A stretch of DNA of 64,000 bases from Candidatus Nitrosopumilus sp. (GCA_029864335.1 JAOTTS010000004.1:1-64000); one strand, 5' to 3'. Counted from the stretch's first letter, positions 8,754 through 17,907 are shown. Made by a program: numbers and translations. The notes: generated by a model from the sequence alone, not told the origin.

Positions 8754-8966
8754 GTGATTTACAAAGTACGCGTAAAGTTATCTAAAAATTTTTTAGAAAT
8801 TAATGATGATCAAATCAACATAGGAATAAAATCAAAACCACTCAAAGGAGAAGCAAACAAAGAGACAATCAAAAAAAGTGCAAAGCAATTTAAAATATCT
8901 ACGACATCAGTTCAAATAAAATCAGGCCACAAATCACGAGATAAAATTATAGAGGTGTTAGAATAG
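8754..8966 (+). CDS. DUF167 (YggU-type) family protein
   Basis: Small basic protein of about 70 aa. It reads VIYKVRVKLS at the start and contains KSKPLKGEANKETIK, close to the family motif for DUF167 (small alpha/beta fold, function unknown). I prefer the GTG at 8754, because a frame opening at 8691 would overlap the end of sufC by 35 bases and add atypical residues. It is 28 bp after sufC and probably in the same transcript. Confidence 0.75.
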   Translation: MIYKVRVKLSKNFLEINDDQINIGIKSKPLKGEANKETIKKSAKQFKISTTSVQIKSGHKSRDKIIEVLE

Positions 8967-9011
8967 AGAATCTGGTTTTTGTTTAAATAGGGTTTCAAAA
9001 TTGTAGAAAAC

Positions 9012-9686
9012 ATGTCAGAAGACAATGATCAATATTATTTTAATTTCTCATTTTTCAAAGTAGACCCTAAATGGAGATGGATGGCAGATTTGGCAAAGGA
9101 AGAATCTGCAAAAGAAGTTGAAAATGTAATTAATAATTCAGGAATAATGTTCAGATCATATTCAAATTTAGGATTAAGAGATGATGCAGACTTTTTGTTT
9201 TGGTTTGCAGCAAAATCAGTAGAAGAAATTCAAATAGTAATTGAGAAAATTTACAAAACAGTTTTTGGAAAATATATTCTTCCTTCTATGACATATTTGT
9301 CATGTACGAGACCATCAATTTATGTGCAAGAACAAAAATCCCATGGATTTGTAACAGGAAATGATCCAAAAAAGCACGTAATTGTTTATCCATTTACAAA
9401 GACTAGAGAATGGTATCTGCTACCAAAAGAAAAACGTCAAGAAATAATGGATGAGCATATCGAAGTAAGTAAGAGATACCCTCAAGTAATTCTCAATACA
9501 ACATACTCTTTTGGAATACATGATGAGGACTTTATGTTAGCCTTTGAAGTTGACAATATCACAGATTTTCAAGATCTTATAATGGATTTAAGAGAAACTC
9601 AAGTTTCATCATATGTTAAAAACGACATTCCAATGATTGTATGTGTCAAAAAAGATATTGTTCCTTTAATTTCTAGTTTAGGATAA
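9012..9686 (+). CDS. Chlorite dismutase family protein, HemQ-like
   Basis: 224-aa haem-dependent dimeric alpha/beta-barrel family. The C-terminal half carries YPFTKTREWYLLP, then an MDEH motif and a serine-glycine-acidic loop (YSFGIHDEDF). These match, by memory of the HemQ family, the coproheme-binding Tyr and Lys, the Trp, and the proximal His. True chlorite dismutases need a distal Arg, which I cannot place here, so coproheme decarboxylation is more likely than chlorite breakdown. Its neighbourhood (siroheme decarboxylase and hem genes within 6 kb) supports a role in haem synthesis. This function is inferred. Confidence 0.75.
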   Translation: MSEDNDQYYFNFSFFKVDPKWRWMADLAKEESAKEVENVINNSGIMFRSYSNLGLRDDADFLFWFAAKSVEEIQIVIEKIYKTVFGKYILPSMTYLSCTRPSIYVQEQKSHGFVTGNDPKKHVIVYPFTKTREWYLLPKEKRQEIMDEHIEVSKRYPQVILNTTYSFGIHDEDFMLAFEVDNITDFQDLIMDLRETQVSSYVKNDIPMIVCVKKDIVPLISSLG

Positions 9687-9829
9687 TTATTTGAAATACA
9701 AGGTAATTTTAGCTCAAAATATAAAATATTATATTTGCAAATCTTGGATAAACATAAATGATGAAATTTTAAACTATGGAATAGTTTTGAAATATATAAT
9801 ACAAACTCAAAATTTAAGGAGATAAAGAA

Positions 9830-10828
9830 TTGAATTATAATAAACTAGGAAAAACAGACATCCAAGTATCAGAATTAGGATTTGGTGCATGGTCTATTGC
9901 ACTTGATTGGTGGGGCAAAAAAATTGAAGAAGATGAAGCAAAAAGAATGCTCAAAAAAGCATATGATTTAGGAATTAACTTTTTTGAGACAGGAGACATG
10001 TATGGCAAAGGAAAAAGTGAAAGACTGATCGGTGAAGTTTTCAAAGACATGAGAGACGAAATTGTTATTTCTACTAAATATGGATATGATTTTTCAGAGG
10101 TTGAGCAAATTGGGCACAGTGAACTCCCACAAAGATTTGATGAAGATTTCACTAGAAAAGCATTGAGAGATAGTTTGGAGAGATTACAAACAGATCATCT
10201 AGACATGTATGGTTTACACAATCCAAAATTAAAACACATTAGAGATGATTCCATTTTTAATGTATTAGATAGTTTCATCGAAGATGAATCAATTAAGACA
10301 TATCAAATTGCTCTAGGTCCTGCAATTGGCTGGACACATGAAGGTCTAGAAGCAATGGAGAGACCAAATATCAGTGCAGTTCAAACAGTTTACAATATTT
10401 TAGAGCAAACGCCTGGAAATGAATTGATGAGAAAAGCAGAAGAGAAGAACGTGGGAATTCTAGTAAGAGTTCCTGAAGCATCAGGAATTTTAACAGGTAA
10501 AGTAAATGCAGAGACCAAAATTGATGAGAAAGATCATAGATCAGTTAGAAAAGGGGGATGGATTAAAGAATCATTAGAGAAAGTCGAACTGCTAAGACCT
10601 ATTGCAGAAAGAAACAGATTAACAATTACAGAATTGGCGATGAAATTTATCATGACAAAGAAAGGATTCGCATCAGTATTCCCCACAGTTGTAAGTGAAG
10701 AAGAGATTGTAAACTATGCAGAGATGACTAAAGGAGGATACATTTCAGCATCAGACATGAAAGAGATTGAAGAATTGTATAACACATGGCCTTCCTATGA
10801 ATTAAAGGCAACCCCTCAGACAAATTAA
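9830..10828 (+). CDS. Aldo/keto reductase
   Basis: 332-aa (beta/alpha)8 NADPH oxidoreductase. It opens with the family pattern YNKLGKTDIQVSELGFG. The catalytic Asp and Tyr are in FFETGDMYGKGKSERLIG, the Lys in VISTKYGYDF and the His in MYGLHNPKL. It starts with TTG at 9830, with AAGGAGAT about 6 bases upstream. Substrate is unknown. A small Cys-rich gene follows 7 bp later. Confidence 0.9.
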   Translation: MNYNKLGKTDIQVSELGFGAWSIALDWWGKKIEEDEAKRMLKKAYDLGINFFETGDMYGKGKSERLIGEVFKDMRDEIVISTKYGYDFSEVEQIGHSELPQRFDEDFTRKALRDSLERLQTDHLDMYGLHNPKLKHIRDDSIFNVLDSFIEDESIKTYQIALGPAIGWTHEGLEAMERPNISAVQTVYNILEQTPGNELMRKAEEKNVGILVRVPEASGILTGKVNAETKIDEKDHRSVRKGGWIKESLEKVELLRPIAERNRLTITELAMKFIMTKKGFASVFPTVVSEEEIVNYAEMTKGGYISASDMKEIEELYNTWPSYELKATPQTN

Positions 10829-10835
10829 TCGATAA

Positions 10836-11174
10836 ATGGACATTACAATAGATTCAGAAAAAACTTTAGAAGTTATAGAAAGAATGAAGCTTGTCAAAAT
10901 TGGCGAATATAAAAAATGGAAAGCAATTATTAAAAAAATCAAAAATGAAGAGCCGTTGAATCCTGGAGAATTAGAATACTATACAAATCTGACTAGAATT
11001 TATAAAGATTCAGGCATAACTAGCAGGAGTAAGGTATATCATACAAAGCTCTCAGAACTGGATGAAAAACCACCATGTAATTCATGTGGAGATGATTCAG
11101 AATTCTATTGTAACATGAATGACCAGTATTTTTGCACAGTACATGTTGTAGGACACGATGAAAATGAGTTTTAA
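10836..11174 (+). CDS. Small protein with C-terminal zinc-binding motif
   Basis: 112 aa. The first 70 residues are helical and charged. The tail holds CNSCGDDSEFYCNMNDQYFC followed by HVVGH, a B-box-like set of Cys and His that could bind one or two zinc ions. No family recognised. It lies 7 bp after the aldo/keto reductase and its end overlaps the convergent siroheme decarboxylase gene by 4 bases. Confidence 0.6.
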   Translation: MDITIDSEKTLEVIERMKLVKIGEYKKWKAIIKKIKNEEPLNPGELEYYTNLTRIYKDSGITSRSKVYHTKLSELDEKPPCNSCGDDSEFYCNMNDQYFCTVHVVGHDENEF

Positions 11175-12220
11175 TGAACTGGAACTTTCTCTTCTAAACT
11201 AAAGGAGTTCTCTACAAAATATTCAACACGTGTTTTTTTGAATTCACGAGAACTGAAGAGAATCTTATAATCATCAACATGGATTTGATCCTGTATTGTT
11301 TTTGCCATTTCATTTGCCTCATCATGTGTTTTACAATGTATCATTGAAAACACATTGTATGGCCAATCAGGATATGTAGGGCGTTCATAACAATGACTCA
11401 CCTGAGGAAATGATCCCAAAGTTTTTCCAACTTTTGAAATTCTATCTTCAGGTACTTTCCAAACAATCATACCATTTGCAGTAAATCCAACTTGTCTATG
11501 TCTTAAAATGGCTGCAAATCTTCTCATCACACCAATTTCTTCATAGTATTTCATTTTTTCAAACAATTCATCCTCAGTAATTCCAAGATTCTTGGCAGCT
11601 TTAATAAAAGGCTCATCAATTATTTCCATATCTTTTTGTAATTCACGGATAAAATTTTTGTCGTCTTCAGTAGGTTCAAATTTAATATTTTTAATTTCTT
11701 TCTTCTCTTCGGTTGGTGCAACTTCATGTTTTTTATCATCTACCATGTCAAGCTTTACACCAATTTTGAATAATTGTAAAGTTGGAAGCATTCTTACTTT
11801 TTTAATACCAGGAAGAGCATTAAATTTCTCAAGTTCATCTTTTAAATCAGCACCTGGAGGAACAGCCAATGTGAACCAGAGATTAAATTGATGATCTCGC
11901 TCATAATTATGACTAACACCAGGATGACGGTTAATTTGACTAGCAACATATTCTAGTTTATCGTCTTCAATTTCCATTGCAACTAATGAACTAGTATAAC
12001 CAAGTTTTCTAGTATCAAAAATTGCACTGAGTTGTCTTAAAACACCAATCTCTTTTAGTTGATTAAGGCGTTCTTTGATGAGTTCTGGGGTAGTGTTAAA
12101 TTTTTCAGCAATTGCATTAAAAGGTCTTGTAACAAGTGGAAAAGTCCATTGAATTTCATTTAAGAGTTCTTTATCAGATTCATCCATCGGAGTCATCAAG
12201 TCAATATCTTGATCATTCAA
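11171..12220 (-). CDS. Siroheme decarboxylase, fused AhbA-AhbB type (Lrp/AsnC-like)
   Basis: 349 aa in two tandem Lrp/AsnC-like units. Each begins with a winged helix (residues about 13-65 and 188-240) followed by a ferredoxin-like domain. Each unit has the siroheme-decarboxylase signature: HNYERDHQFNLWFTLAVPP in the first and HCYERPTYPDWPYNVFSM in the second. In most archaea AhbA and AhbB are separate subunits; here one chain carries both. The reaction removes two carboxyl groups from siroheme in the alternative haem pathway. It starts with TTG at 12220 (or ATG at 12196), divergent from sirC. Confidence 0.85.
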   Translation of the reverse strand: MNDQDIDLMTPMDESDKELLNEIQWTFPLVTRPFNAIAEKFNTTPELIKERLNQLKEIGVLRQLSAIFDTRKLGYTSSLVAMEIEDDKLEYVASQINRHPGVSHNYERDHQFNLWFTLAVPPGADLKDELEKFNALPGIKKVRMLPTLQLFKIGVKLDMVDDKKHEVAPTEEKKEIKNIKFEPTEDDKNFIRELQKDMEIIDEPFIKAAKNLGITEDELFEKMKYYEEIGVMRRFAAILRHRQVGFTANGMIVWKVPEDRISKVGKTLGSFPQVSHCYERPTYPDWPYNVFSMIHCKTHDEANEMAKTIQDQIHVDDYKILFSSREFKKTRVEYFVENSFSLEEKVPVH

Positions 12221-12290
12221 TTAAAAATGTAGCTAGAAATTTACTCATTGATTTTTAATACATAAATAGAAACTCTAGTCCCTTTGATCG

Positions 12291-12944
12291 ATGATAGTTG
12301 ATCTTAATCTTCAAAATAAGATAGTAATGGTGATCGGAGGAGGAAATGAGGCAGAAAAAAGAATCAATTCCCTATTAAAGCAAAATTGTGAGATACTAGT
12401 AATCAGTGATTCAGTAAATGCCCAAATAAACAAATTATTCAAAGCCAACAAAATCAAATTAAAAAAGCAAAAAATCCAAGATACAAAATTTATTTTAAAA
12501 TTCAAACCACATATGATTATTACAACAACAAACGACAAAAAGATAAATCAGAAAATGATTAATGCAGCAAAAAGGAAAAAAATTATTGTATATAGTTCAG
12601 ATAATCCTGAAGAGAGTGACTTTTCAAATCCAGCAATTATTGATTTTGACAGTATGATTCAGATTGCAATATTTACAGGGGGTCAAAGCCCAGCAATGTC
12701 AAAGAAAATAAAAGACAAATCAGAAAAAGCACTCAAGAAAATAATTACAAAAGAAGACATTACTCAAATTAGAATTCAAAAGATCGCAAGAAAATTTGCA
12801 AAGCAATCGATCCCCTCTCACACTCAGAGAAGAGAATTCCTGCATAAAATCATGAGTGATAATGAGATTGATCAGTTAATAAAAGACGGACAGGTAAAAA
12901 AAGCTGAAAAGCGAGCAATTACAATATTGGGGAATTGGAAATGA
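12291..12944 (+). CDS. Precorrin-2 dehydrogenase / sirohydrochlorin ferrochelatase-like (SirC)
   Basis: 217 aa. The N-terminal Rossmann fold is seen in KIVMVIGGGNEAEKRINSLL. The central part has the family's ITTTNDKKINQKM and later FTGGQSPAMSKKIKDK, which matches the Met8p/CysG-B dimerisation region. It oxidises precorrin-2 to sirohydrochlorin; whether it also inserts iron cannot be told from sequence. It is coupled to hemA by an ATGA overlap and lies divergent to the siroheme decarboxylase gene. Confidence 0.88.
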   Translation: MIVDLNLQNKIVMVIGGGNEAEKRINSLLKQNCEILVISDSVNAQINKLFKANKIKLKKQKIQDTKFILKFKPHMIITTTNDKKINQKMINAAKRKKIIVYSSDNPEESDFSNPAIIDFDSMIQIAIFTGGQSPAMSKKIKDKSEKALKKIITKEDITQIRIQKIARKFAKQSIPSHTQRREFLHKIMSDNEIDQLIKDGQVKKAEKRAITILGNWK

Positions 12945-14197
12945 ATCAAAATATCATCAATGCACGTGTTACTTTTCGTAACTCACCAATTCACATTCTT
13001 GAACAATTTACAATAAAAAATATGGAAAATGCATATGAACAATTTAAAAGGCATTCAGGATTAGATGAGTGTGTAATTATTCAAACATGCAATAGAATTG
13101 AATTATTTGGAAAATCAAAAACTTATGATATAGATAAAATCAAGAAAACATGGGCATCAATTGCTGGTCTTGATGAAGAAGCATTTGATGAAAATATAGA
13201 ATGTGCAGAAAACAAAGAAGCACTTCATCATTTGTTGAAACTAACATCTGGATTAGATTCAATGGTATTAGGTGAAGAACAAATTCTAGGTCAAATAAAA
13301 AACTCCATCACTTCTGCCAGAGAAGTTAAAGCATCAGGACAACATCTTAACAAATTATTTGATAAGGCAATTCGAATAGGTACAAGAATTAGAAACACTA
13401 GTGGTATTGGTGCTGGAGGAATATCAGTAGGTTCTATGGCAGTAAAGCTTGCAGAAGAGAATATCGATGAATTAAAAACAAAGAAAATTTTGTTAATTGG
13501 AACAGGTGAGGTGTCAACTCTTGTTGCAAAATCATTACAAAGGAGAAGATATGTATTTCATGTCACAAGTAGAACACTTAGAAGATCAGAGACATTTTGT
13601 GAAACAATGGGAGGAAATCCAATTAAATTTGAGGAAGTTCTATCAGGATTTGACAATTATGATGTGATGTTTGTAGCAACAACAGCACCATACTTTCTTG
13701 TAACAAATGAAAGAATATCCGAAGCAATGAAAGACAAGAAAGGAGGAATGATGATCTTAGATTTATCAAATCCAAGGACAGTTGATGAAAAAGTTGCAAC
13801 AATCGGAGGCGTTAAACTGATGAACCTAGATCAAATTGCAGAAATGGTTGAAAAAAATATGAATGCACGATTAAACAAAGTAAAGACCGTTGAAAATATA
13901 ATTAATGAGGAAGTTTGTGTATTAGAAGCCTCAATGAAAAGATTAGATGCAGAGCCACTTGTAAAAGACGTATTCAAAAACATAGAGAACCTAAGAGAGA
14001 AAGAATTTCAGAAAGCTCTCCAAATGCTTGATGAAAAAGATGAGAAAAAAATCAAGATTATTGAAGAACTAACAAAAGCCGTTGTAGAAAGCATAGTATC
14101 AACTCCAATGAACAATATTAGAAAAGCATCTGAGCAAGGAAAACCTGACATTTTAGAATTGGCAAGCAAGTTATTTGACTATAAAAAACAGGACTAG
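12941..14197 (+). CDS. hemA: Glutamyl-tRNA reductase
   Basis: First committed step of C5 tetrapyrrole synthesis: glutamyl-tRNA to glutamate-1-semialdehyde. The catalytic cysteine is in IIQTCNRIELFG. The nucleotide site is ILLIGTGEVSTLVAKSL. The region SGLDSMVLGEEQILGQIK is strongly diagnostic. The dimerisation helix fills the last 100 residues. I use the ATG at 12941, which overlaps the sirC stop. The substrate tRNA-Glu could include the gene at 54269. HemL for the next step is encoded at 34259-35539. Confidence 0.95.
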   Translation: MNQNIINARVTFRNSPIHILEQFTIKNMENAYEQFKRHSGLDECVIIQTCNRIELFGKSKTYDIDKIKKTWASIAGLDEEAFDENIECAENKEALHHLLKLTSGLDSMVLGEEQILGQIKNSITSAREVKASGQHLNKLFDKAIRIGTRIRNTSGIGAGGISVGSMAVKLAEENIDELKTKKILLIGTGEVSTLVAKSLQRRRYVFHVTSRTLRRSETFCETMGGNPIKFEEVLSGFDNYDVMFVATTAPYFLVTNERISEAMKDKKGGMMILDLSNPRTVDEKVATIGGVKLMNLDQIAEMVEKNMNARLNKVKTVENIINEEVCVLEASMKRLDAEPLVKDVFKNIENLREKEFQKALQMLDEKDEKKIKIIEELTKAVVESIVSTPMNNIRKASEQGKPDILELASKLFDYKKQD

Positions 14198-14236
14198 GCA
14201 GACTAGGATTATATTTTACCCAAAAAGAATTTCAAT

Positions 14237-15217
14237 ATGTCATTTCCTGCAAGGCGTCTTCGTAGACTAAGAACATCAGAAAAAATGAGAGAGTTGATTC
14301 AGCAGACCACATTATCCTCAAGAGATTTCATTTGTCCAGTATTTATTCAAGAAGATCTAAAGACTAGAGTCAAAGTAGAATCAATGTCAGAAATTGAAAG
14401 GCTTCCATTAGAAAACGTAAATGATGAGATAGGGACAATTAGTGATTTAGGAATCCCTGCAATCATGCTTTTTGGAATTCCAACCCAGAAAGATGAAGCT
14501 GGAACTTCGGCATTTGATGATAATGGAATAGTTCAAAAAGCAATATCTCAAATCAGGAAAAATTTCGGAGATAAAATTGTCATAATGGCAGATGTCTGTC
14601 TATGCCAATTTACATCCACAGGACATTGTGGAATAATTCAAGGGGATAAAATTGATAACGATACCAGTTTAGACACTCTTGCAAAGATTGCAGTTAGTCA
14701 AGCAAAAGCTGGAGTAGATACAGTATCACCATCTGCAATGATGGACGGTCAAGTTGCTGCAATAAGAAAAGCACTTGATGATGAAGGATTTACAGATGTT
14801 TCAATAATGTCACATTCAGCTAAACATAGATCAAACTTTTACTCACCATTTAGAGATGCAGCAGAATGTGCACCAAAATTTGGCGACAGAAAGACATACC
14901 AAGTTCCATACACAAATGCAAGAGAAGCCATGATGGAAGTAGAAACAGATATCAATGAAGGAGTAGATATTGTAATGATAAAACCTGCATTATCGTATTT
15001 GGATTTAATTTCTGAGACTCGAAGGAAATTCAACATTCCAGTTTCAGCATATAGTGTATCTGGAGAATATGCATTGGTAAAAGCAGCATCACAATTAGGA
15101 TATGTAAATGAAAAAGACATCACAGAGGAAATTTTATACTCAATTAAAAGAGCTGGTGCAGATATGATAGTAACATATTTTGCAAAATCTGCCTCGAAAT
15201 TTCTTCAGGAATCATGA
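14237..15217 (+). CDS. hemB: Delta-aminolevulinic acid dehydratase (porphobilinogen synthase)
   Basis: 326 aa. It condenses two 5-aminolevulinate to porphobilinogen. The zinc-binding cysteines are in DVCLCQFTSTGHCG. The two active-site lysines are in MSHSAKHRSNFYSPFRDA and VMIKPALSYLDLI. It starts with ATG at 14237, 39 bp after hemA, and its stop overlaps the next ORF (ATGA at 15214-15217). Confidence 0.95.
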   Translation: MSFPARRLRRLRTSEKMRELIQQTTLSSRDFICPVFIQEDLKTRVKVESMSEIERLPLENVNDEIGTISDLGIPAIMLFGIPTQKDEAGTSAFDDNGIVQKAISQIRKNFGDKIVIMADVCLCQFTSTGHCGIIQGDKIDNDTSLDTLAKIAVSQAKAGVDTVSPSAMMDGQVAAIRKALDDEGFTDVSIMSHSAKHRSNFYSPFRDAAECAPKFGDRKTYQVPYTNAREAMMEVETDINEGVDIVMIKPALSYLDLISETRRKFNIPVSAYSVSGEYALVKAASQLGYVNEKDITEEILYSIKRAGADMIVTYFAKSASKFLQES

Positions 15218-15525
15218 GAAACGACGAACGATTTGAAATTCAAAGAGCATTTGATTTATTGCCACATGTTGTAGGCTCAAGTTGGGCAGTGGTATGGTTC
15301 AGAATGAAAGGAATCAAAAAACCCACAAGGGAAGAATATAGAAAAAAAACATTAGAATTTTTAAAGAAAATAGAACCAGTCTTTGACTCTTATCCAAAAG
15401 AAGAGGAATTTTCAGATATTAAGAAATACATAGAATTTAGAAAAAATGAAGAATATGAGAAAATAGAATCAGGAGAAAACAAAGAAGTCGAAATTCGATA
15501 TAATAGATACGTAGATTATGGCTAA
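15214..15525 (+). CDS. Hypothetical protein coupled to hemB
   Basis: 103 aa, strongly charged. The N-terminal part has a hydrophobic stretch VVGSSWAVVWFRMKG; the rest is helical and acidic (FRKNEEYEKIESGENKEVEI). No family recognised. The ATGA overlap with hemB means it is almost surely in the same transcript, so a link with tetrapyrrole synthesis is possible but unproven. Its end overlaps the convergent HD gene by 4 bases. Confidence 0.65.
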   Translation: MRNDERFEIQRAFDLLPHVVGSSWAVVWFRMKGIKKPTREEYRKKTLEFLKKIEPVFDSYPKEEEFSDIKKYIEFRKNEEYEKIESGENKEVEIRYNRYVDYG

Positions 15526-16142
15526 ATCTCGTGTTTTAATTGTTTTAAAAATTCCTTCAAGATTTTAGTTCTTTTCTTTGCTTCTGCTTTTCCAGATTTT
15601 GTATTCATCATAGACTCTAGTTTCAATAATTTTTTGAAAAAATGATCAATGGCCCATATTTTATCATCAGGAATTCTTTTTTTGCAAAAAGGATCGTCCA
15701 TGTTATAAAATTGGCGCTTGAGGAAACCACTCGTCGCAAAAACTCGAGCAATTCCAATTGCACCTAAAGCATCCAACCGATCAGCATCTTGAAGAATTTT
15801 TCCTTCAATAGTAGTTGGAATTTTATTTTGTGAAAAACTATGATCACGAATAGCATCAGAGATGATCAATATATCCTCATTTGAGAAATCATATTTTTTT
15901 AAAATAATTTGTGATTTTTTTGCACTTTCAATTGAAAACATTTTAGAGCGCTTGTCAGATTTCGGATACGATACTAAATCATGCAATAATGCAGCACTCA
16001 TAACAAGTTTTTCATTTGCTTTTTCTTTTTTACAGATTTTTTGGGCATTTTTGTAAACTCTCACGATATGATCAAAATCATGAGCAGGATCATTTTTGAT
16101 TCTTTTTTTTACTTCTTCTTTAATTGAATCAAGTACTCTCAT
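15522..16142 (-). CDS. HD-domain phosphohydrolase
   Basis: 206 aa. The metal-dependent HD signature is complete: HDFDHIVRV (first His), LLHDLVSY (HD pair) and DADRLDALG (late Asp). The family cleaves phosphate esters of nucleotides or similar compounds; the substrate is unknown. It begins at ATG 16142, directly after the stop of the membrane protein at 16143, so the two are likely co-transcribed. Confidence 0.82.
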   Translation of the reverse strand: MRVLDSIKEEVKKRIKNDPAHDFDHIVRVYKNAQKICKKEKANEKLVMSAALLHDLVSYPKSDKRSKMFSIESAKKSQIILKKYDFSNEDILIISDAIRDHSFSQNKIPTTIEGKILQDADRLDALGAIGIARVFATSGFLKRQFYNMDDPFCKKRIPDDKIWAIDHFFKKLLKLESMMNTKSGKAEAKKRTKILKEFLKQLKHEI

Positions 16143-16760
16143 TTAGATTCTCCATATTTTTGGTCTGACAAACTTTAATTTTTTCTGAGTAATTAAAACA
16201 GTCCAATTAATAGATGCAAAAAGAAGGATAGCGCCTATCCCAGCACCATCAATAAGTAAAATTCCAGTAAGACGATCTTCAAAGATTTCAAAAAATGGCC
16301 TCAAAACTGTATCACCAAAATAAATCATCATCGCATAAGAAATCGTTCTGCCAAACCAAAATCCCACATAGATACTTAGGCTCTTGGCACGCATTAATCC
16401 ATAGGCAATAAACAACATATTGCTTGGGAGAGGAGTAGATCCAAACAGAAAAGATGCAATTACGTATCCATATTTTTTTCGATTTAGGTATTCTCCGATA
16501 ATATCAAGATTTGATTTTTGTTCTTCTCCAACAAATTTTCTAAACAATCCACTAATTTTTTTGAGAAAGAATCTTCCCATAGTAGCACCTGTAGCGCCAA
16601 CCATAGCAAGAATAACAATATTTAGGGTAGGATCAAGAAGATAAAAAGATGTCAAGATGATCCAGCTTGGAGGCATCAATATTGGCGCGGCATTTACACC
16701 AATCAAAACTAGAAAAATTCCCAAATACGAAAATTCACTAAAAATTTCAAAAACATCCAA
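16143..16760 (-). CDS. VTT/DedA-like membrane protein
   Basis: 205 aa with four to five membrane segments (around residues 13-30, 38-62, 97-118, 126-150 and 168-190). The features GATGATMGRFFLKKISG and SFLFGSTPLPSNMLFIAYGL resemble the re-entrant loops of SNARE-associated/VTT (DedA) proteins, implicated in lipid transport. This assignment is by pattern only. It is first in a two-gene unit with the HD protein. Confidence 0.65.
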   Translation of the reverse strand: MDVFEIFSEFSYLGIFLVLIGVNAAPILMPPSWIILTSFYLLDPTLNIVILAMVGATGATMGRFFLKKISGLFRKFVGEEQKSNLDIIGEYLNRKKYGYVIASFLFGSTPLPSNMLFIAYGLMRAKSLSIYVGFWFGRTISYAMMIYFGDTVLRPFFEIFEDRLTGILLIDGAGIGAILLFASINWTVLITQKKLKFVRPKIWRI

Positions 16761-16947
16761 CTTCTTTCAAAAATTCTGCCTCTTTTTTTGCTTCTAAACC
16801 CTTGGATCATCGTTTAGTCATAAAAAAATTTCATTACGATCTAAAAAATCATAAGAATTACAAGATTTTTACAATAATGATCATGTTTTGTAAAAAATTG
16901 GATCAATCATACAACATCTTTATAAGTAATTTTAGTATACTCTGAAT

Positions 16948-17070
16948 ATGTCCGAGTTAGTTTGGAAATGTTTTAGATGTAATTTATATTTCAAGGACGA
17001 AGAATTGGCTGAAATGCATAAAAAAATATCAAGACATTCAACAACCAAGGTAAAAGCAATTGTTGCTTAA
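16948..17070 (+). CDS. C2H2-like zinc-finger microprotein, 40 aa
   Basis: ATG at 16948 to TAA at 17068-17070. The peptide starts MSELVWKCFRCNLYF and has the spacing C-x2-C-x12-H-x5-H, a classic C2H2 finger, with a basic tail. It is too short for most gene callers. The upstream TTTATAAGTAATTT (about 16918-16931) is a plausible promoter for a near-leaderless transcript. Function unknown; nucleic-acid or protein binding is inferred from the finger. A similar 40-aa microprotein is at 31575-31697. Confidence 0.65.
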   Translation: MSELVWKCFRCNLYFKDEELAEMHKKISRHSTTKVKAIVA

Positions 17071-17106
17071 TTTTTCAATAATACTATATTCAAGTCATAA
17101 TAAAAT

Positions 17107-17206
17107 GCAGAGGGTGGGATTTGAACCCACGAACTCCTGAGAGAAGGGATTTCCTATTATGAAGATCTTGAGTCCCTCTCGGTTGACCGGGCTTCGATAC
17201 CTCTGC
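17107..17206 (-). tRNA. tRNA-Leu (anticodon CAA) with a 16-nt intron
   Basis: Read on the minus strand, the acceptor stem GCAGAGG (17206-17200) pairs with CCTCTGC (17113-17107). The T arm is GTGGG-TTCAAAT-CCCAC. The anticodon stem AGGGA/TCCCT encloses CTCAAGA with anticodon CAA. The long variable arm (TCTCTCAGGAG) is the class II feature expected for Leu. A 16-nt intron at about 17151-17166 lies after position 37. The discriminator is A (17106); no CCA is encoded. Confidence 0.92.
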
Positions 17207-17325
17207 AATGAGATTGTGTATTGACCAATATTTCTCAATTACTATTATAAAAAATAGAATATTAAACCAAATTTTCATTATTTTTTGAGAAAGCTTATAA
17301 TCGTGCTAATTCGATTCAAAAATAC

Positions 17326-17640
17326 ATGGCAGAATTCATACCAATATCACAAGCAAAAAAAATGCGAAGTGGAGTCAATGTAAACGCCGAAGTAAAAAGC
17401 AAAGGAGATCCAAGAACTGTAAATCTAAAAAGTGGAGGAACAGTAGATGTCTGCGATGCAATCATATCTAACGGTGAAACTGAAGATGACCAAATGAAAC
17501 TCACATTGTGGGGTGACGACATTAAAGCGGTCAATGTTGGAGATACCGTTGTGATCACAAACGGATACACAAATGAGTTCAAAGGTGAAGTATCTCTAAC
17601 CAAAGGTAAATTTGGTCAGATGGAAATAAATCCTCAATAA
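17326..17640 (+). CDS. Single-stranded DNA-binding OB-fold protein
   Basis: 104 aa, one OB fold like crenarchaeal/thaumarchaeal SSB. The N-terminal strand region GVNVNAEVKSKGDPRTVNLK, then ISNGETEDDQMKLTLWGDD and VGDTVVITNGYTNEFKGEVS, match RPA/SSB OB domains. It lacks the long acidic tail of Sulfolobus SSB. Expected role: protection of ssDNA in replication and repair. It starts at ATG 17326. Confidence 0.85.
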   Translation: MAEFIPISQAKKMRSGVNVNAEVKSKGDPRTVNLKSGGTVDVCDAIISNGETEDDQMKLTLWGDDIKAVNVGDTVVITNGYTNEFKGEVSLTKGKFGQMEINPQ

Positions 17641-17732
17641 GCAAATTACATTAAAAATTAATTTTATTTTCTATATCAGATAGTTGTAACTGTAGTTAAT
17701 TAGAAACTAAAGAATTCATGAAAATTTAGATT

Positions 17733-17856
17733 CTAAGAAGCAAGGTTCAGGATGGTTTGTATTACTTCAATGACTTTTTTGGAATTATTAGAAGAATCTT
17801 CTTGGATTTGAAGTATTTTTGTTTTGTAATAGGTGATTGGAAGTTTAGAATCCGTC
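17733..17856 (-). pseudogene. Short orphan reading frame, possible C-terminal relic
   Basis: A minus-strand open frame of about 40 codons with no start codon, ending at TAG 17733-17735. It reads protein-like (SKLPITYYKTKILQIQEDSS, then a helix ending in IQTILNLAS). No family recognised. It is the only structure I see in 17641-17907, which is otherwise AT-rich spacer between the SSB gene and the HNH-cas1 locus. Confidence 0.3.
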
Positions 17857-17907
17857 TAAACTACATCAAAAGTTTCAACTACAGATCTATTATCACTTAG
17901 ACAAGGA

